NCBI GenBank assembly: GCA_001599915.1
Contig: BCIG01000018.1
Coordinates: 434,001 to 498,000 of the forward strand
From: Symbiotaphrina buchneri
Taxonomy: Eukaryota > Ascomycota > Symbiotaphrinales > Symbiotaphrinaceae
DNA: 64,000 nucleotides
Direction: 5' to 3'
Part shown: positions 21,054 through 33,599 of the stretch, in pieces
Numbering within the stretch: the first letter of the stretch is position 1
Layout of the letters: every line of letters starts with the position of its first letter
Notes under the pieces: generated by a model
Database searches by the model: none
What the model was told of the DNA's origin: nothing
Seen by the model: only the letters and a program-made list of their open reading frames with translations
Position numbers and translations under genes: made by a program

Positions 21054-24000
21054 ATGCCTGTCCTCGACGCGATCAAGTCGCGGCTCCTCCTCGCGAATGC
21101 CCTCATCCCCATCGCCATTTTAACTTTTGCTACGGGCTTCTTCCCCTATAAGCCCGTTCTACCGGGCTTAGCCTCTCCGGCCGCGCAACATGGACTGTCC
21201 ATTCCACCGCCACCCTTCGACAGAGTTGTCTTCATGGTCGTCGACGCGCTCAGGAGGTGGGTTGGCTGGTTATACAGTTTTGCTAGTTGATGCTGACGAG
21301 GATGAAAGTGATTTCGTATTCTCCCCGGAGTCTGGCTTCAAGTTTACACAGAAGTATACGACAAGAACACTGTTTCAGAATCCTGCCGCTGACCTCTTGC
21401 CAATTCCTTAAGTTTGATCTCGTCGGGCCACGCCATCCCCTTCACCGCTCATGCCACTTCTCCCACAATTACCATGCCTCGCATCAAAGCCATGACGACC
21501 GGCTCCGTGCCGTCGTTTCTAGATGTCATTCTGAATTTCGCTGAGTCTGAGACTACGTCTACATTGGCACACCAGGACACATGGTTGGCGCAAATGAAAT
21601 CCAAGGAGAATGGCACGTTGATAATGTACGGAGACGATACCTGGCTGAAGCTCTTCCCGGATACGTTCGGCAGAGCAGATGGAACAACTAGCTTCTTTGT
21701 CTCGGTTCGTTATTGATGGGCCCACAGGTGGGAGGAAGAAGCTTATACACAGGCGTATAGGACTTTACGGAGGTGGATCACAATGTTACCAGGCACATTC
21801 CTGATCAACTGGGAAAGGATGATTGGAACACCATGATTATGCACTTTCTGGGTCTGGATCACATCGGGCACAAGGCTGGTCCGCGAAGGTGTGACCAATC
21901 TTACAATTCCATATCTGCTCGATGGCTTACACCAGTCAGCCCGAATATGCTTCCTAAACAGAGGGAGATGGATAATGTTGTGAGCCAGATTTACAAAGCC
22001 ATTGAGGACAATTCAAGCCTCGAAAAAACCTTGCTTGTGCTTTGTGGCGATCATGGCATGAATGATGCAGGTAATCATGGAGGCTCGGCCGAAGGGGAAA
22101 CATCCCCTGCCCTGGTTTTCGCTTCTCCATTGCTGCGTAAAGTCTCCAGCCATTATCGAAGTCCACTCGAAGTCCACAACACATTTCAATATTATGAGAC
22201 CGTGGAACAATCGGACCTTGTCCCGACATTGGCTGCACTACTAGGCTTCCCTGTTCCGAAGAACAATCTAGGAGTCATCATAGCTCAGTTTCTCAAGTTT
22301 TGGGACGGTGCGTGTTGGCTTATGTCTGCATTTCCTGCTAACGAAAGCTAATCTAATCCAGAGGAAGGACAGATCCATCAGGTAGCTAGAAATGCATATC
22401 AAATCTTGGATATTGTGAAAGCCACATTCCCCAACCTGGTTTTCGACGCACAGCCGGTGAAAGAGGAATGCGAACTGCAGACCAACCCCTTGGACAGGTT
22501 AACGTGCAGATGGGCCATAGCCGAACAAGCATTGAACAGCGAGGCGCTGTCTTCAAACATGCTAACACGCCATACAGTAACGGCATTCTTAGAGGTACTG
22601 TTATTCCAAGCAGAAACAGAGTCCTGACCTTACTGATATATGCTTGCAATAAGTTCTCCAAGCTGGCACAGGTCGTCATGAGCAGCACCTCAAGCAATTA
22701 TGATGGCTTTAGAATGGCACTGGGTATGGCCATTGAGTCATTAGCTGCGTTGCTGGCCGGGACCACCTCTTTTAGCATCGTCACCAACGCTGGCTTCTCG
22801 GGGAAATGGATTGCCTGCATGGCTCTGTTCCATGGCTTCATGATGTTCGCCAGCAGCTTCGTCGAGGAAGAGCAACAATTCTGGTACTGGGTCGCCTCCG
22901 GCTGGTTCATTTATCTCTATCTGAAAAAGTGAGCGTCTCTTGACGACGGATTGTCGCCCTTGTATTGTTGCTTATCTATCTGACCTTCGATAGATCCACT
23001 TCTAGCCCTCGGAAAGATTCCTTCGCACAGCTCCTGCCAGTTACCGTGCTGCTCCTGGTGCGGCTCATTCGGCGCTGGAATCAGACCGGCCAAAAGTTCA
23101 CGAGTGAACCAGACATCGCAAAAACCTTCTTGCCCGACCACAACGTGCTGCTATGGTTAGCTGTAATAGTAACCTATGCATACTGCTGCGGATGTATTGC
23201 GCAACATCTGCCTGCCCCTTCATTGGCCTTCTCAGTACCATACTCCATTGCGCTTGCTCTCATAACCTTGCTTTTCAAAGTAATTTTCACCAGTGCCGAT
23301 GCACCAGAGTTGTTCAGAGGCCTTGACATGTACTGGCTTACAACGGTCCAAGAAATACCTCTCGTCACTCTCGCTCGTGTCATATTCCTTGCCCTGGGAT
23401 TGACCCTCGCATATAGTTGGTGGACACACTTAGCCAGTCGTCGGCAAGATGTCAAGAAGCGCAGAGGTCTGTCTCTGATCCCGGCCGGATCCACTGATGA
23501 CTGACATCCGTTCTCACAGGATTGTCAAGAATCACCCATGATCTCTTGACTCTCTTTCTCGTGACACAGACACGAGTAACTAACATCCCTCTCTTCTTGA
23601 TATTCGAGGTGATCTATCAAATCACAGATCTGCAAGGACTCTCGTTGGTCGAGATATCGACGACAGCAATCATCCTCCAACATCTGTCCTTTTTCGCTAC
23701 AGGAGGTTCCAATGCCATATCCTCTATAGACTTGTCCAACGCCTACAATGCAGTCAGCGGGTATAGCGTAGGCGTTGTAGCGTTGCTCACCTTCGTGAGC
23801 AACTGGGCAGGTCCTGTATGGTGGATGTCAGCCACCAATCTCCTGCTGGAGAGGCATTATAGCGATCGACTTGGGCGTTTTGTTGGACATGTCTCGATGC
23901 TGAGCTTCTTTATAAGCATAAGCCTTGCATTTGTCATGGCCGCATGCTCCGCTCTACGAGATCACCTCTTTGTCTGGACAGTCTTCTCGCCGAAGTACCT

Positions 24001-24091
24001 TTACAGCATAGCCTGGGTGTTCGGCCAGCACCTATTTGTTAACATATTTTGCGGAGGCTTTCTAGTCCTAGCGGATCGCCGTGAGCGGTAG
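21054..24091 (+). CDS. las21: GPI ethanolamine phosphate transferase 2 (Las21/Gpi7)
   Basis: ER multi-pass enzyme that adds ethanolamine phosphate to the second mannose of GPI anchors. The N-terminus MPVLDAIKSRLLLANALIPI is a signal-anchor helix. A luminal alkaline-phosphatase-fold domain follows: the metal site VFMVVDALR restored to RSDFVF by splicing out about 50 bp, then TAHATSPTITMPRIKAMTTG, IMYGDDTWLKLFPDTF, HFLGLDHIGHKAG and CGDHGMNDAGNHGG. The rest is a long series of hydrophobic helices (from about 22680 to the end) ending VNIFCGGFLVLADRRER. About eight introns are needed. The ATG at 21054 is the first in frame. It converges on rmp1, whose stop lies only 78 bp away. Confidence 0.93.
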
Positions 24092-24169
24092 CTAGTTCGA
24101 CACTGTATATAGACTTCGTTGCCACGATGTCTGACCTGCCCGTTAAAGAGTCGTGACCATGTGGCCCGC

Positions 24170-24882
24170 CTAAATGATCCCACTGAAAAGACGATCAATA
24201 GGATCACTAGTAGGAAGGACTCTCCTGCGGCGGCCAGAGGCATTGCCGGGAGGTGCCTTCTTTTGGGCACTGTCTATCGGTGCCTCTGTCTTTTCCGCTT
24301 CCGATGTACTTGCTGACAAGTTGCGCGGAACGATCTCGCCCACGTCTTCCTGGACGCTCAGGGTGGATGTTATGGGGCCTGCGGGGTCCGTAGGCTGGTT
24401 CACCACCACGGCCTGCAACTGCCGGCACTCGTCGAGGACGGAGCGGATCCGGGCCAGGCTCGCAAACAGCACGAGTCCAAGCGCGGAGTATTGATTGTCA
24501 GCTACCAGCTTTGTGAAGGCCCTAGCAAGACGAGGGAAAAAACGGATCAGCCGATGAAGCTCTCGCCATCTCGCTCTATCTCGAGCCCACACTCTCTTGC
24601 TTGACGAAAAGAAAAGAGAAAAGAATGGACGACTCACACAGAGCACCTTGGCACGAGGATGCGTATGATGTAGCTGGCCATAGCTTGTGATGCCTCTACG
24701 TCCCGCAGGATCAGCAGTTTAGCAACGTAGCGGCGGAGCAGATCGAACCACTTCCACCACCCGCTCCGTCTGTGCTGGTTCTTGTTTCGATGCATGAGCA
24801 CCTGAAACAGCTCCGCCACTTCTTGCAGCCGCCCGCGATCCAAGTTGGACTCCATCTCCCCATGCCAGCACTCTGCTCGCAT
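24170..24882 (-). CDS. rmp1: RNase MRP protein subunit Rmp1
   Basis: Protein subunit specific to RNase MRP, the ribonucleoprotein that cleaves pre-rRNA. Two exons, 24638-24882 and 24170-24521, sum to 198 residues. The diagnostic stretch is LMHRNKNQHRRSGWWKWFDL LRR. The splice joins RILVPRCS to VAFTKLVADNQYSALGLVLF, a second family hallmark that no single open frame contains intact. The C-terminal half is polar and ends RLFSGII. The start is uncertain: ATGs at 24882 (MRAEC) and 24855 (MESNLDRG) both precede the domain, and the frame is open further upstream. Confidence 0.85.
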
Positions 24883-25958
24883 GTGCAATAGGCGGGAGTA
24901 AGCAGTGGGAATCACAGTGGGAGTCGCAGTCGCAATCAGTCGCAGTCGCTCGTGGTGAGAAATACAATACAATAGAATACGGTCAACTTCTTAAGGTAAG
25001 GTACGCAAGATAAGATAAGGTAAGTACGAGGTACCTCAAATCTGATTATTACTCATATACCTACATACTGTAAGGTACCTTACCTTATTCTCTAACCTTG
25101 GAAGATACGTTTGGGTATGTCAGTTGCATAAGGTAACGTCTAAGTTAGGTTCGACTTGTGTACTAGTACGAAATACAGTTATTATTTGTCTCGTACGTTC
25201 CGTAAGGTATGTGGTGATGCGTGTCCGTCGACTTCTTACTCTCCATTGCCTCGAGCTACCAAAATGTATTTACGAAGCAGCGCCCCCCCCGGGCAGGTAA
25301 TATATTTCCAGCACACCAGTCCTTTGTAGAATTGACTCGAATATTTTCTGAGCGTAGCTAGCTAGAGTACATTGACGCATGGCGGCAGTACATCTGTAAA
25401 GCAAAGATGGTCACCTCAGGACTGGACAATTTTGTGCAAACAAAGCAAAGTCTCGACCATGTCCCGGCGGGTAGAATAAATGTGTTGAGAAGACGACAGA
25501 GAAACGAGAACGAGAACCTTCAACAAGGGCGTTAAGTAGCGAAACCAGAGTCTCCGCTCATGCAGCCAGCCAAGCGACACATTATTGCTGTATGCGTGAG
25601 AGTAGTATCAAGAAAGGGGACCGAGGGCCAACAGACTCCCGGGAGATGGAAGTCCAACCAATCTTGTATACAAACTGTCGTCGAGACAAACCAGTTCTGA
25701 AGGCCTAGTATCTCCAACCACAAGACGCTTTCACCAAGTACTCGTCTGCTTGGAGTCCAGCAGCCCTCAACGACTATCGGAGCATACCAGAAGCCAGTAC
25801 CCGAAGCCACGAGATTTCAGCGATTAGGCGAACGTAAAGTTGCAGTTCAACAACATGGGAACAACACAAATTCCAAGGCACAACACAGAAATGAGTCGCA
25901 AGGGGTCCCGGTCGCAGGGAGAGACTCGCGGAAACAGCAAGCAGGTCAATCACAGCGT
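24883..25958. promoter_or_regulatory. Region between mei2 and rmp1
   Basis: About 1.1 kb without a gene. It holds the rmp1 5' flank with CAGTCG/CAGTGG simple repeats (24900-24955), a long block of the AAGGTACC word (24985-25210) and a C run at 25283-25290. The remainder is likely mei2 3' untranslated sequence. Confidence 0.5.
24985..25215. repeat. Block of AAGGTAAGGTACC-type word
   Basis: Contains TTAAGGTAAGGTACGC, AAGATAAGATAAGGTAAG, GAGGTACCTC, GTAAGGTACCTTACCTTA and CGTAAGGTATG in about 230 bp. Confidence 0.8.
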
Positions 25959-28900
25959 TTAGTAGAAGCCCTGGTCAAATCTGTCACCACAGTCTGAACG
26001 ATGAACGTGTCCAGACATGGTCCGCTGATAAGGGTTTCCGCTCAGTTGCTGCTGCATCCCAAGTCCAAAGGACTCCTCGAGCTCAGCGAGACGAGTCCCA
26101 CGGTCATACTGGGAACGACGACGACGTTGCTCGCCGCGAGAATACTGTCCGGCTCTCGGAGCAAAAAGACCTTCCCAAATGATAAGTGAAACAGTATCTA
26201 GCTATGCGATGACGGCCGTTGACATACCAACGTGTTCGGCATTCTCGACACTCCGACGCATCTTCGTCGTGTTGTCAGGGCCGGGGAACGCGTCTTCAGT
26301 GCCGGCCAACTGGCCAGTACCGGTGTGGTAGAGCTTTGGTTGTCAGTATATCAGAACAACGAGTAAAGTGCGGTTTTGTAAATGCTGTGTCGTACCTTGG
26401 GACGAAAAGAGGGGTGCTCGAGCATCACTGAGCTATTGCGGAACTTCTGTACTAGACAATCTTTGCCTTGGATAGCTATGAGACCGTGCATCAGCATCTT
26501 CCAGCACTGCGTGTAGGCCATGGGAGCCAGCTTACTAGCATATGAGACTTCAGCAACCTTGTCGCTGTTGAACCTGTTCCTAGTAGGCAAAAGTCAATCG
26601 TTAAGTTTGGCTGAGTGATAAATCTGGATTTCTCTTACCATCGTTTACCGGCCCTAGCTTTGACGAACTGCACCAAGTCAGTAGGCCTCGCCAGTTGTAC
26701 TGCAGTGAGCACTAACATCGATGATGAACCAAGGCTATAACACTGTCAGCTGCAGTCATGATCACCCGAGCGTTGATTGGCTTACATCCTCGAAATTCAC
26801 GAATGCATAGCCGACACTGTGAGGATAGGATTAGAGATCTGTTTGTGTATCTTTGCATATACTTACTTGCAGTTGTTGGCAAAGTCTGTCCCACAGAGAT
26901 AGCGTTAGCAGCTGTATAATTTGCAGACAAAAAGAGGGACGAACCGATGCGCAGATACATGAAGTCGTACTTCCCAAAGCTTGTCTCATCCACGATCTCT
27001 TTGAGCATTGCCTGCAACGCATGAGAGACCATACAGGAACATCAGGCACAATCATCTCATTAGCCTCACCTGGTCGATCTTGTTTGGAATATTACGAAGC
27101 ATGATCTGCAGAAGGGCCGACACCGATCAATTTGAGCCTTGCGACCTTTCGGTCCAGTCACTTACAGTTGTCCTGACATCAAGTCCTTGTCGGATGCGTT
27201 CCACGTCGACCACGTTGTGACCCGTAAAGTCATGCTCGCGACGAGCGCTTACATGCGTGCCATAACGGGCCACCGGGATGTTTCCATATCGAAAATGAGG
27301 TTGACGGATCAGCGCACGCTCCTGTCCGATAGCGCCAGGTCCGTATGGCTCCCATACGGCAGAGTTCTCATCCTGATACGCCCGGCCACGAGATAGAGGA
27401 TCAAGTTGCAGGTGCGTGCGTACTCTGGAGGTGTTTGGATCATTTCGTACGTCCTCGAGGCTCCAGGTGCTACCAGCTAATCCGAGAGGCACCAAAGAAC
27501 GTCCAGTAATACTGGGGCATGATCTTCCAGAGGTATTGAAGGTGCTATGTGTACTCAGACTCATTGCCTCGAAGGCGCTGCTCAAGTCACCAGCGAGGTC
27601 TGACTGCGTGAGCCGCTTACTGGACATTGCAGGTGCGTCGCCACGACAGTCAGGTCTGTAAAAGGCAGCAATGAGAGTGAAATACTATGGAGGTAAGCAG
27701 CTGCCGAAAACGGGACATCTGTAACCTTACAAGAACCTTGAACCCATTCAAGTGGTCTACGGCCACTTCTGCAGCTCTGGTATCGTAGTACTCTGCAACA
27801 ACACGCATTTCCAGCTTCTCCGTGGAGATATGGCAACGGTAGGCTTTGATCTTTCCATAGGAGGAAAGCATGTCATGCATGCACCTCTTGATTGTGGTTG
27901 GGTCGATGCGAACGGAACGTCCACTTGACTCTCCCTTCACCAGAACGTGGCTCTCATACAGTGACACATAGTCTGTACCGGGCTGCAGCTTTTGTGCAAA
28001 GCCATCTGGTGTAATGTATGAGAGTTTCCATGCAGGGCTGATTGTGGAAGCATGCTTGTACGCCTTTTCAGCATCGCGGAGGTCGTGGAATCCCAAGTAC
28101 GCAATCCCTGTGGAAGACAGATCGTCCGTGACGAGACCCCTGAGGGAGGAATATGTACTGGCCTATCCAACTATCAGTTGTTCTTCTGTCATACGATGCT
28201 CCTTCGGGAGCTGACTTACGCTGAAGATTTTGTCCAGATTTCCATGTTCCATGGTCCGTGAGAGCCCCTGAATGACAAATGCACGTGTAGAAGGACCATC
28301 CGTACTGAAACACCGCTCGAGTGGCGACCCGGGATCAGACGATGTGAGACGCTCAGCAGCCGACGAGTTTGCGGACTCCTGAGCAAGAGTCTGTAGATAC
28401 TGTCTGAGATGATCCTGCTTGGGAGCGGCAGACCTGACCGAACTCGCCAAGGGACCCTGCTGGCCATGGTCCGAATGCAAGAGGTTTGCGGATATCTGCG
28501 CAGTCTGGTTGACGTCGAGTGTTGCGGCTTGACCAGGCTTCTCGGACCTGAAGAAGAGACCACCACGAGCAGGACTCTCGGCGCAGAGGGAAAAAGTCGA
28601 CGTACTGCTAGGTGTAAAAGCCGTGAAGGAAGATGTAGACGGTGTGAAACTCGACGCTATTGGTGACAACTTCGACATGACAGTGCATTTGTCTTTGCCA
28701 GCGGTCAGACTACCTGTAGCAGGAGAAGACACGTCACAGAAGAAGGGATCTTTCAGATGTTGCTGAGATCGAAAAGCTGATGGCGCCTCCAGCCCAAAAG
28801 ACGCATGACAGGCACGTTGAGGAGTGAATGACGAATTCAGTCCAATCCAGTTGCTTGTAAGCGTAGCATCGTGGCGTGCCAGGGCGAAGGCAGGAGGGGC

Positions 28901-29137
28901 ATCCGTGTCAGCTACAGTGCGATTAGCTGATTTGAAGGGGTTGGTTGGCGTAACGTGGGCTGGTTTGTCTGCGAAGCCTGAGCCAGAGACAACAAATTGG
29001 CCAACTTTGCTAGCTCCAGACCGAGATTCTTCGGGGGAGAAGGCGGTGATCCTGGTTTCGGGAGTCCCATGAAAAGAATCGGCAGGCTCAGATGAACGAG
29101 GACTGCTGAGATGTCCATAGGGTGATTGCATATCCAT
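25959..29137 (-). CDS. mei2: Mei2-type RNA-binding protein
   Basis: RNA-binding protein related to fission-yeast Mei2, a key activator of meiosis; a role in sexual development is inferred from the family. The N-terminal half (MDMQSPYGHLSSPRSSEPAD onward, about 400 residues) is Ser/Pro/Thr-rich and disordered. Two degenerate RRM-like segments follow (GIAYLGFHDLRDAEKAYKHA; KAYRCHISTEKLEMRVVAEY YD). The defining C-terminal Mei2 RRM is split over several small exons: IMLRNIPNKIDQ, FGKYDFMYLRI, VGYAFVNFED, ARAGKRW, NRFNSDKVAEVSYA, then IQGKDCLVQKFRNSSVMLE. The tail ends GDRFDQGFY at the TAA at 25959-25961. The ATG at 29137 is the first good start; the 5' leader is strongly C/T-rich. Exact borders of the small middle exons were not all computed. 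Confidence 0.9.
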
Positions 29138-30368
29138 TGCTGTCTGAGCTGCGGGCTGGCTCGTCACAGCGGCAATGCAAAGAAGTAAACGGTTAGAGAT
29201 GATGTCTGGCAGAGAGCCGGCAAAGAGCTTGCAGGAAGAGACGAGCGCTGACGTTTGCAACGCCTGGCGGAGGTGCAGAATGAAAGAGATTCGGACCCGC
29301 TGGAAGGAGGGTATTGAGGGGGAGAAGTGTGAGGAAGTATGTGGGTGAAGTGAGGATGCAGAGAGAGAGAGGGGAAGAAAGGGAGGGAGAGAGAGTAGGA
29401 GAAGAGATAAGTTTAATATCGAGCCTTTCAAAAGCGGCTGGGGACACGCAGAACTCACGACCAAAAGGGCGGCTTCTAGTACCTCTCGGCGGGGAAGGTG
29501 CTATCCAAAATGGTCGACTGTCGTGTGTGGGAAGCGGCTGGGAGACTGAGTCGGCGAAGGATGTCGATGGTCAAAGCCACTCATTGCCAGATTGCACGGT
29601 GAAAGACAGTGAATGGCAATCAAGCGTACCCAGGCCAGCAGCAGGATGATCATTCTCACCAGCTACGAGGTCTAGCGCAATATATACCCTATGTACAGCG
29701 GTTCAAGACCGGCTTAATTAGACCCTTCATACGACAAGAGAAGGTTCGCTATACGGTAAGAGCGCGGAATGCGTCGGTCCCTGACGGAAGAGGTATGAGA
29801 ATGACCATGGACAGATGATTCTCAATGTCTTCAAAGCTGATCTTCAAAGCTGATCTCTAGTTGCTGTGGTTGTGCTTCTCATGGTTGTCTACCTGGATTA
29901 AGGTAAAATGTTGATCTTAGAAGTAAAGTAGATAGAAGGATGGAGGTGGTGAGGAGGCACCTCACTTGCGTACATCGGGATATCAGGTCAGGGGATCAGG
30001 GGTATGGAGAAATATTGTTCCATCCCGCCTTTTTCTGTCGCTCCAACTCTTAAGGTACCTTACCTAAGATACTGTAGATAGGTAGGTACCTCGCAGGTAC
30101 TTTCTTAACTCGAAACCTCGACCGATGTACCTTAGTCTAGTCTTCAGTGCGCGAGGGAGAGCTGTACCCGTTAGGTACCTTAGGTATCTTGCGAGGTACC
30201 TTAAGCTACTGCGTGGATGGCCTTCTGAAGCTCTGGAAGCTCATTGATCTCGATTGCCCTCTGTGAATTCAGCGGCTGCTGCGCGAGCTTAAGGAATGCA
30301 GTAATGTCTCAATTGCCCCATGAGCTCTTCTGCCGTCGAGCCGTATCACGCCCCTCGCCATTGCCAGC
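29138..30368. promoter_or_regulatory. Divergent promoter region of mei2 and sec15
   Basis: About 1.2 kb. Next to mei2 is a purine/pyrimidine-biased leader with AGAGAGAG and GGGAGG runs at 29340-29410. The middle has no recognised element apart from the duplicated TCTTCAAAGCTGATC at 29827-29852. The right part carries the AAGGTACC word at 30045-30215. Confidence 0.5.
30045..30215. repeat. Block of AAGGTAAGGTACC-type word
   Basis: Contains TTAAGGTACCTTACCTAAGA, TAGGTAGGTACC, GTTAGGTACCTTAGGTATC and GAGGTACCTTAAGC, about 160-320 bp upstream of the sec15 ATG. Confidence 0.75.
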
Positions 30369-33170
30369 ATGACGACCAAGCCGGTCGAGGACCTCGCGAC
30401 CGTGGTCGAGCAGGTACTCTTCAATGAACCTGCGAGGCCCACAGAAAGATGGTTACTGACTGAGTGGGCAGATCTCCCTTCTCCCTTCAGACGCAGAGTA
30501 TATCGACCAGCTTATCCCGACCCTTAGACATGCCGCTCAGTCAGGTCGCGCTTCCCAGCTTCTACAGACTCTGTCTCAATTTGCCGACAGTTGTGAAGCG
30601 GAGATTGAGCGGATGTGTAACACGAATCACCAGGAGTTTGTCGCCTCAGTCAACCAGCTCCTTAGAGTTCGCGAAGGCACGGTGAATCTCACATCCGAGA
30701 TCCTCGGTTTGAACCAATCCATCCAAGCCAGTACAGAGAAACTCGCCGAACAGAAGAAGGCGCTGGTGGAGTCCAGAGGTGTCCGTCAGAATATCAATGA
30801 AGCATCCCAGGCCCTTAAGGACTGCCTCGAGGTCCTCCGTCTGGCTAACCATGTCCACGACTTGCTGGGAAAGAAGAGCCATTATGCCGCCCTCCGTGCT
30901 CTTGATGAACTTCAAAACGTGCATCTGAAGAATGTGACGCAGTTCAAAGTTGCGGATATGTTGTTCAAGTCGGTCCCTACGACTCAGAAACTCATAGCTG
31001 AAGCTGTCATGTCCGACTTGAACACTTGGCTGTACCGGATACGTGAGACGTCGCAATTCTTGGGAGAAGTGGCATTCTATCATACCGAACTGAGGCGAAA
31101 TAGACAAAAGGAACGTGCTAGTAAATCCAATTTGTTAGGCGCATTCAAATTGAATTCCTCCGTTGAAGTTGTCGCAGACGAGGATGAAGAGTTCGATATT
31201 CTTGATAACGATGAGGTCCAGGTTGACTTCACCCCTCTGTTCGAATGCATGCATATTCATGACGCTCTGGGGCAAAGCGATAGATTTCGAGCAGAATATG
31301 GGGCGACTAGGCGGCGCCAAAAAGAACTACTCCTCCCTACTTCTTTGTCTTTGGTGGACGATGAGGATTCGGGCCTGAGTGCCCTGCTGGAAGGCATTGC
31401 CGGGTTTGCAATCGTGGAGCGTGCAACAATGAAAAAGACCCGTAATCTGAGATCTGTTGCAGATGTTCGTGGAATATCTTGTCTCGTTGCGGGAAACCAC
31501 AAGGCATTTTACTGACTTTCCCAGGTTGATGAGCTGTGGGATTCCATGTGCCAGACAGCTATAACATTGATATCCAAAGCGCTTCAAGATGTTGATAATG
31601 CTGAGGAACTTCTCAGGATTAAAGGAGTCATCGCCTTGTTTATACAAACAATGGATGTAGGTCTTCCTGTCCCCCGACATAAAATTTTATTGACACCAGA
31701 GTGCACAGGGCTGGGACTATTCTGTTGTCATGTTAGATGCCTTTCTATTGAAATTGTTCGAAAAGTACGCGGAGCTTCTGAAGAAGAGATTCAGCGATGA
31801 CTTCCAGGAGGTAAACGAATGCTCCTCTTCCACTGGAACATTGGTTTACTAAAAACTGAACTAGATTGTCTCAACGGATGATTATATGCCCATGCCAATC
31901 AATAACATGGACGAGTACGACAAGGTCGTCAATGTGAGCTGGTACACTCCGGAAAAGGCCAGGGAAGACCTGAGGTAACTCGATGTTCTGCTAGACAGCT
32001 TGTTCGCTGACATGTACAGTTTCCCTTGTGTATTACCCTTCTCGCAGATGTATCCTCTATGCTGCATTGATATTCGTAATTTCCTCAACCAGTTCTACTT
32101 CTTCTCCGACGACCATTTCCAACATCCTGGGATCATCGACGACACATTGAAACGAGTATGTCCTCATTGTCCACTATATTGAATGTTCTGCCAAGAATGC
32201 TAACTCGACTTACAGTCCCTTGATGAGCTTCTCTCGGAGAATGTCTGCAAATCTTTGGTGGAGCGCTTGAATTCTCAATATCTCGGTCAAATTGTCCAGA
32301 TCCTCATAAATCTGGAACATTTCGAGATCGCATGTAGAGAGCTCGAGCAACTCCTTCTTGCAGCCAGGTCTTCTTCGTCTGCCGGGGGTCCTGTTGTCTT
32401 GCAAGCCACGGAGGAGTTCCGCAGCAACAAAAAGACCGCAGAGAAGCGGATTTTTGAATTAGTCAATTCCAAAATTGACGATCTGGTTGAAACCGCCGGA
32501 TATGATTGGTATAGTAAATGTGTCACTGATTATCAGTCATGCGATCTAATCAGTCCTTCATCGTTTGTAGGACGTCGACAACCACAGAAACTGAGCCCAG
32601 TAACTACATGCAAACCTTGACAAGATATTTGTCCAACATCATGAGCTCTGTTCTACTCAGTCTGCCAACAGAGATCAAGGAGCTCATATACTTTGACGCA
32701 TTGAGTCACGCCGCGAATATGATATTGGTGGGTTCCCCACTCGCCGCCATCCGCGTCATCCACTACAATACTAACGATCGATGTAGTCATTGCCTCTTTC
32801 TCCTGATGTGAAGAGGATCACGCCACAGGGTGTCGCCGCTCTGGCGAAAGATGTCCGGTACCTTTCTGAATTTGTGGACAGCCTGGGAGTGCCAATCCTA
32901 CGCGAAAACTTGGATGAGCTCCAGCAGACGGTGAGTCTACTGCAGGCAGACAATCCGGAAGAGTTCTACGATATATCGATAAGGAACAAGAAGTATGGCA
33001 GAGTTGACGCGCTCAATGGACCGGTACTCCTCGAGAAGTAAGCCATTCGTTGGGATTGCCTCGCGTGCAGTGAAATTCTAACCTCACTTGATAGACTCAC
33101 CTACAATGTCCAAAGTCCGGCGCGCTTGGACAAGTTCACTGCGTTGTCGACGAGATTCGGTATGAAATGA
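30369..33170 (+). CDS. sec15: Exocyst complex component Sec15
   Basis: Exocyst subunit that binds the Rab GTPase Sec4 and helps tether secretory vesicles to the plasma membrane at hyphal tips. The first coding exon 30369-30413 (MTTKPVEDLATVVEQ) joins 30472 (ISLLPSDAEYIDQLIP). The N-terminal helical region includes TNHQEFVASVNQLLRVREGT, a Sec15 hallmark. The conserved middle is FDFTPLF-like (VDFTPLFECMHIHDALGQSD) and PFSQMYPLCCIDIRNFLNQF YFF. The C-terminal bundle includes DVRYLSEFVDSLGVPILREN and ends LDKFTALSTRFGMK. About seven introns of 50-70 bp are needed. Length is in the usual range for the family (about 770-800 residues). Confidence 0.94.
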
Positions 33171-33599
33171 GAGGCTGAAGCTCTATGCTCTTAATGAATG
33201 CGGTTATGAATGCGTTTTCATGACATAAATGACCCTCAGGACTATTTGTGTTGCTACATTGATCAGTGATGTCACAATCAGCGTGTGACAAGGGTGCTAT
33301 ATGACGTGTTTCGGACATGGAAAGCTTCAGCGGCATATGCTTATGTGCCAAACTAAGTCCGTGAGATGCACCGCGACAGGGAAAGGGCCCACAAAAGGGA
33401 AAGGCTTATGGGGACATCTACTGTATCGGTTGTCGCGAAATGTTAACAGGCAATAGGAGAGAGCGTCTGCTGTACACCATCGAGCAATTCCAGATAGCTG
33501 CTACGAAGGGGAATTAAGGCACTAATGTCCCAACAATTTGCTTCAAACTCCCAAATTCCGCCTGTCCAGGAACAGTACGTTCTCAGACTCGCGCGATGT
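33171..33599. other. Convergent intergenic region, sec15 and hapE 3' ends
   Basis: No separate gene. A 91-codon minus-strand frame at 33443-33718 overlaps the last hapE exon in another frame and lacks an ATG start. Confidence 0.5.
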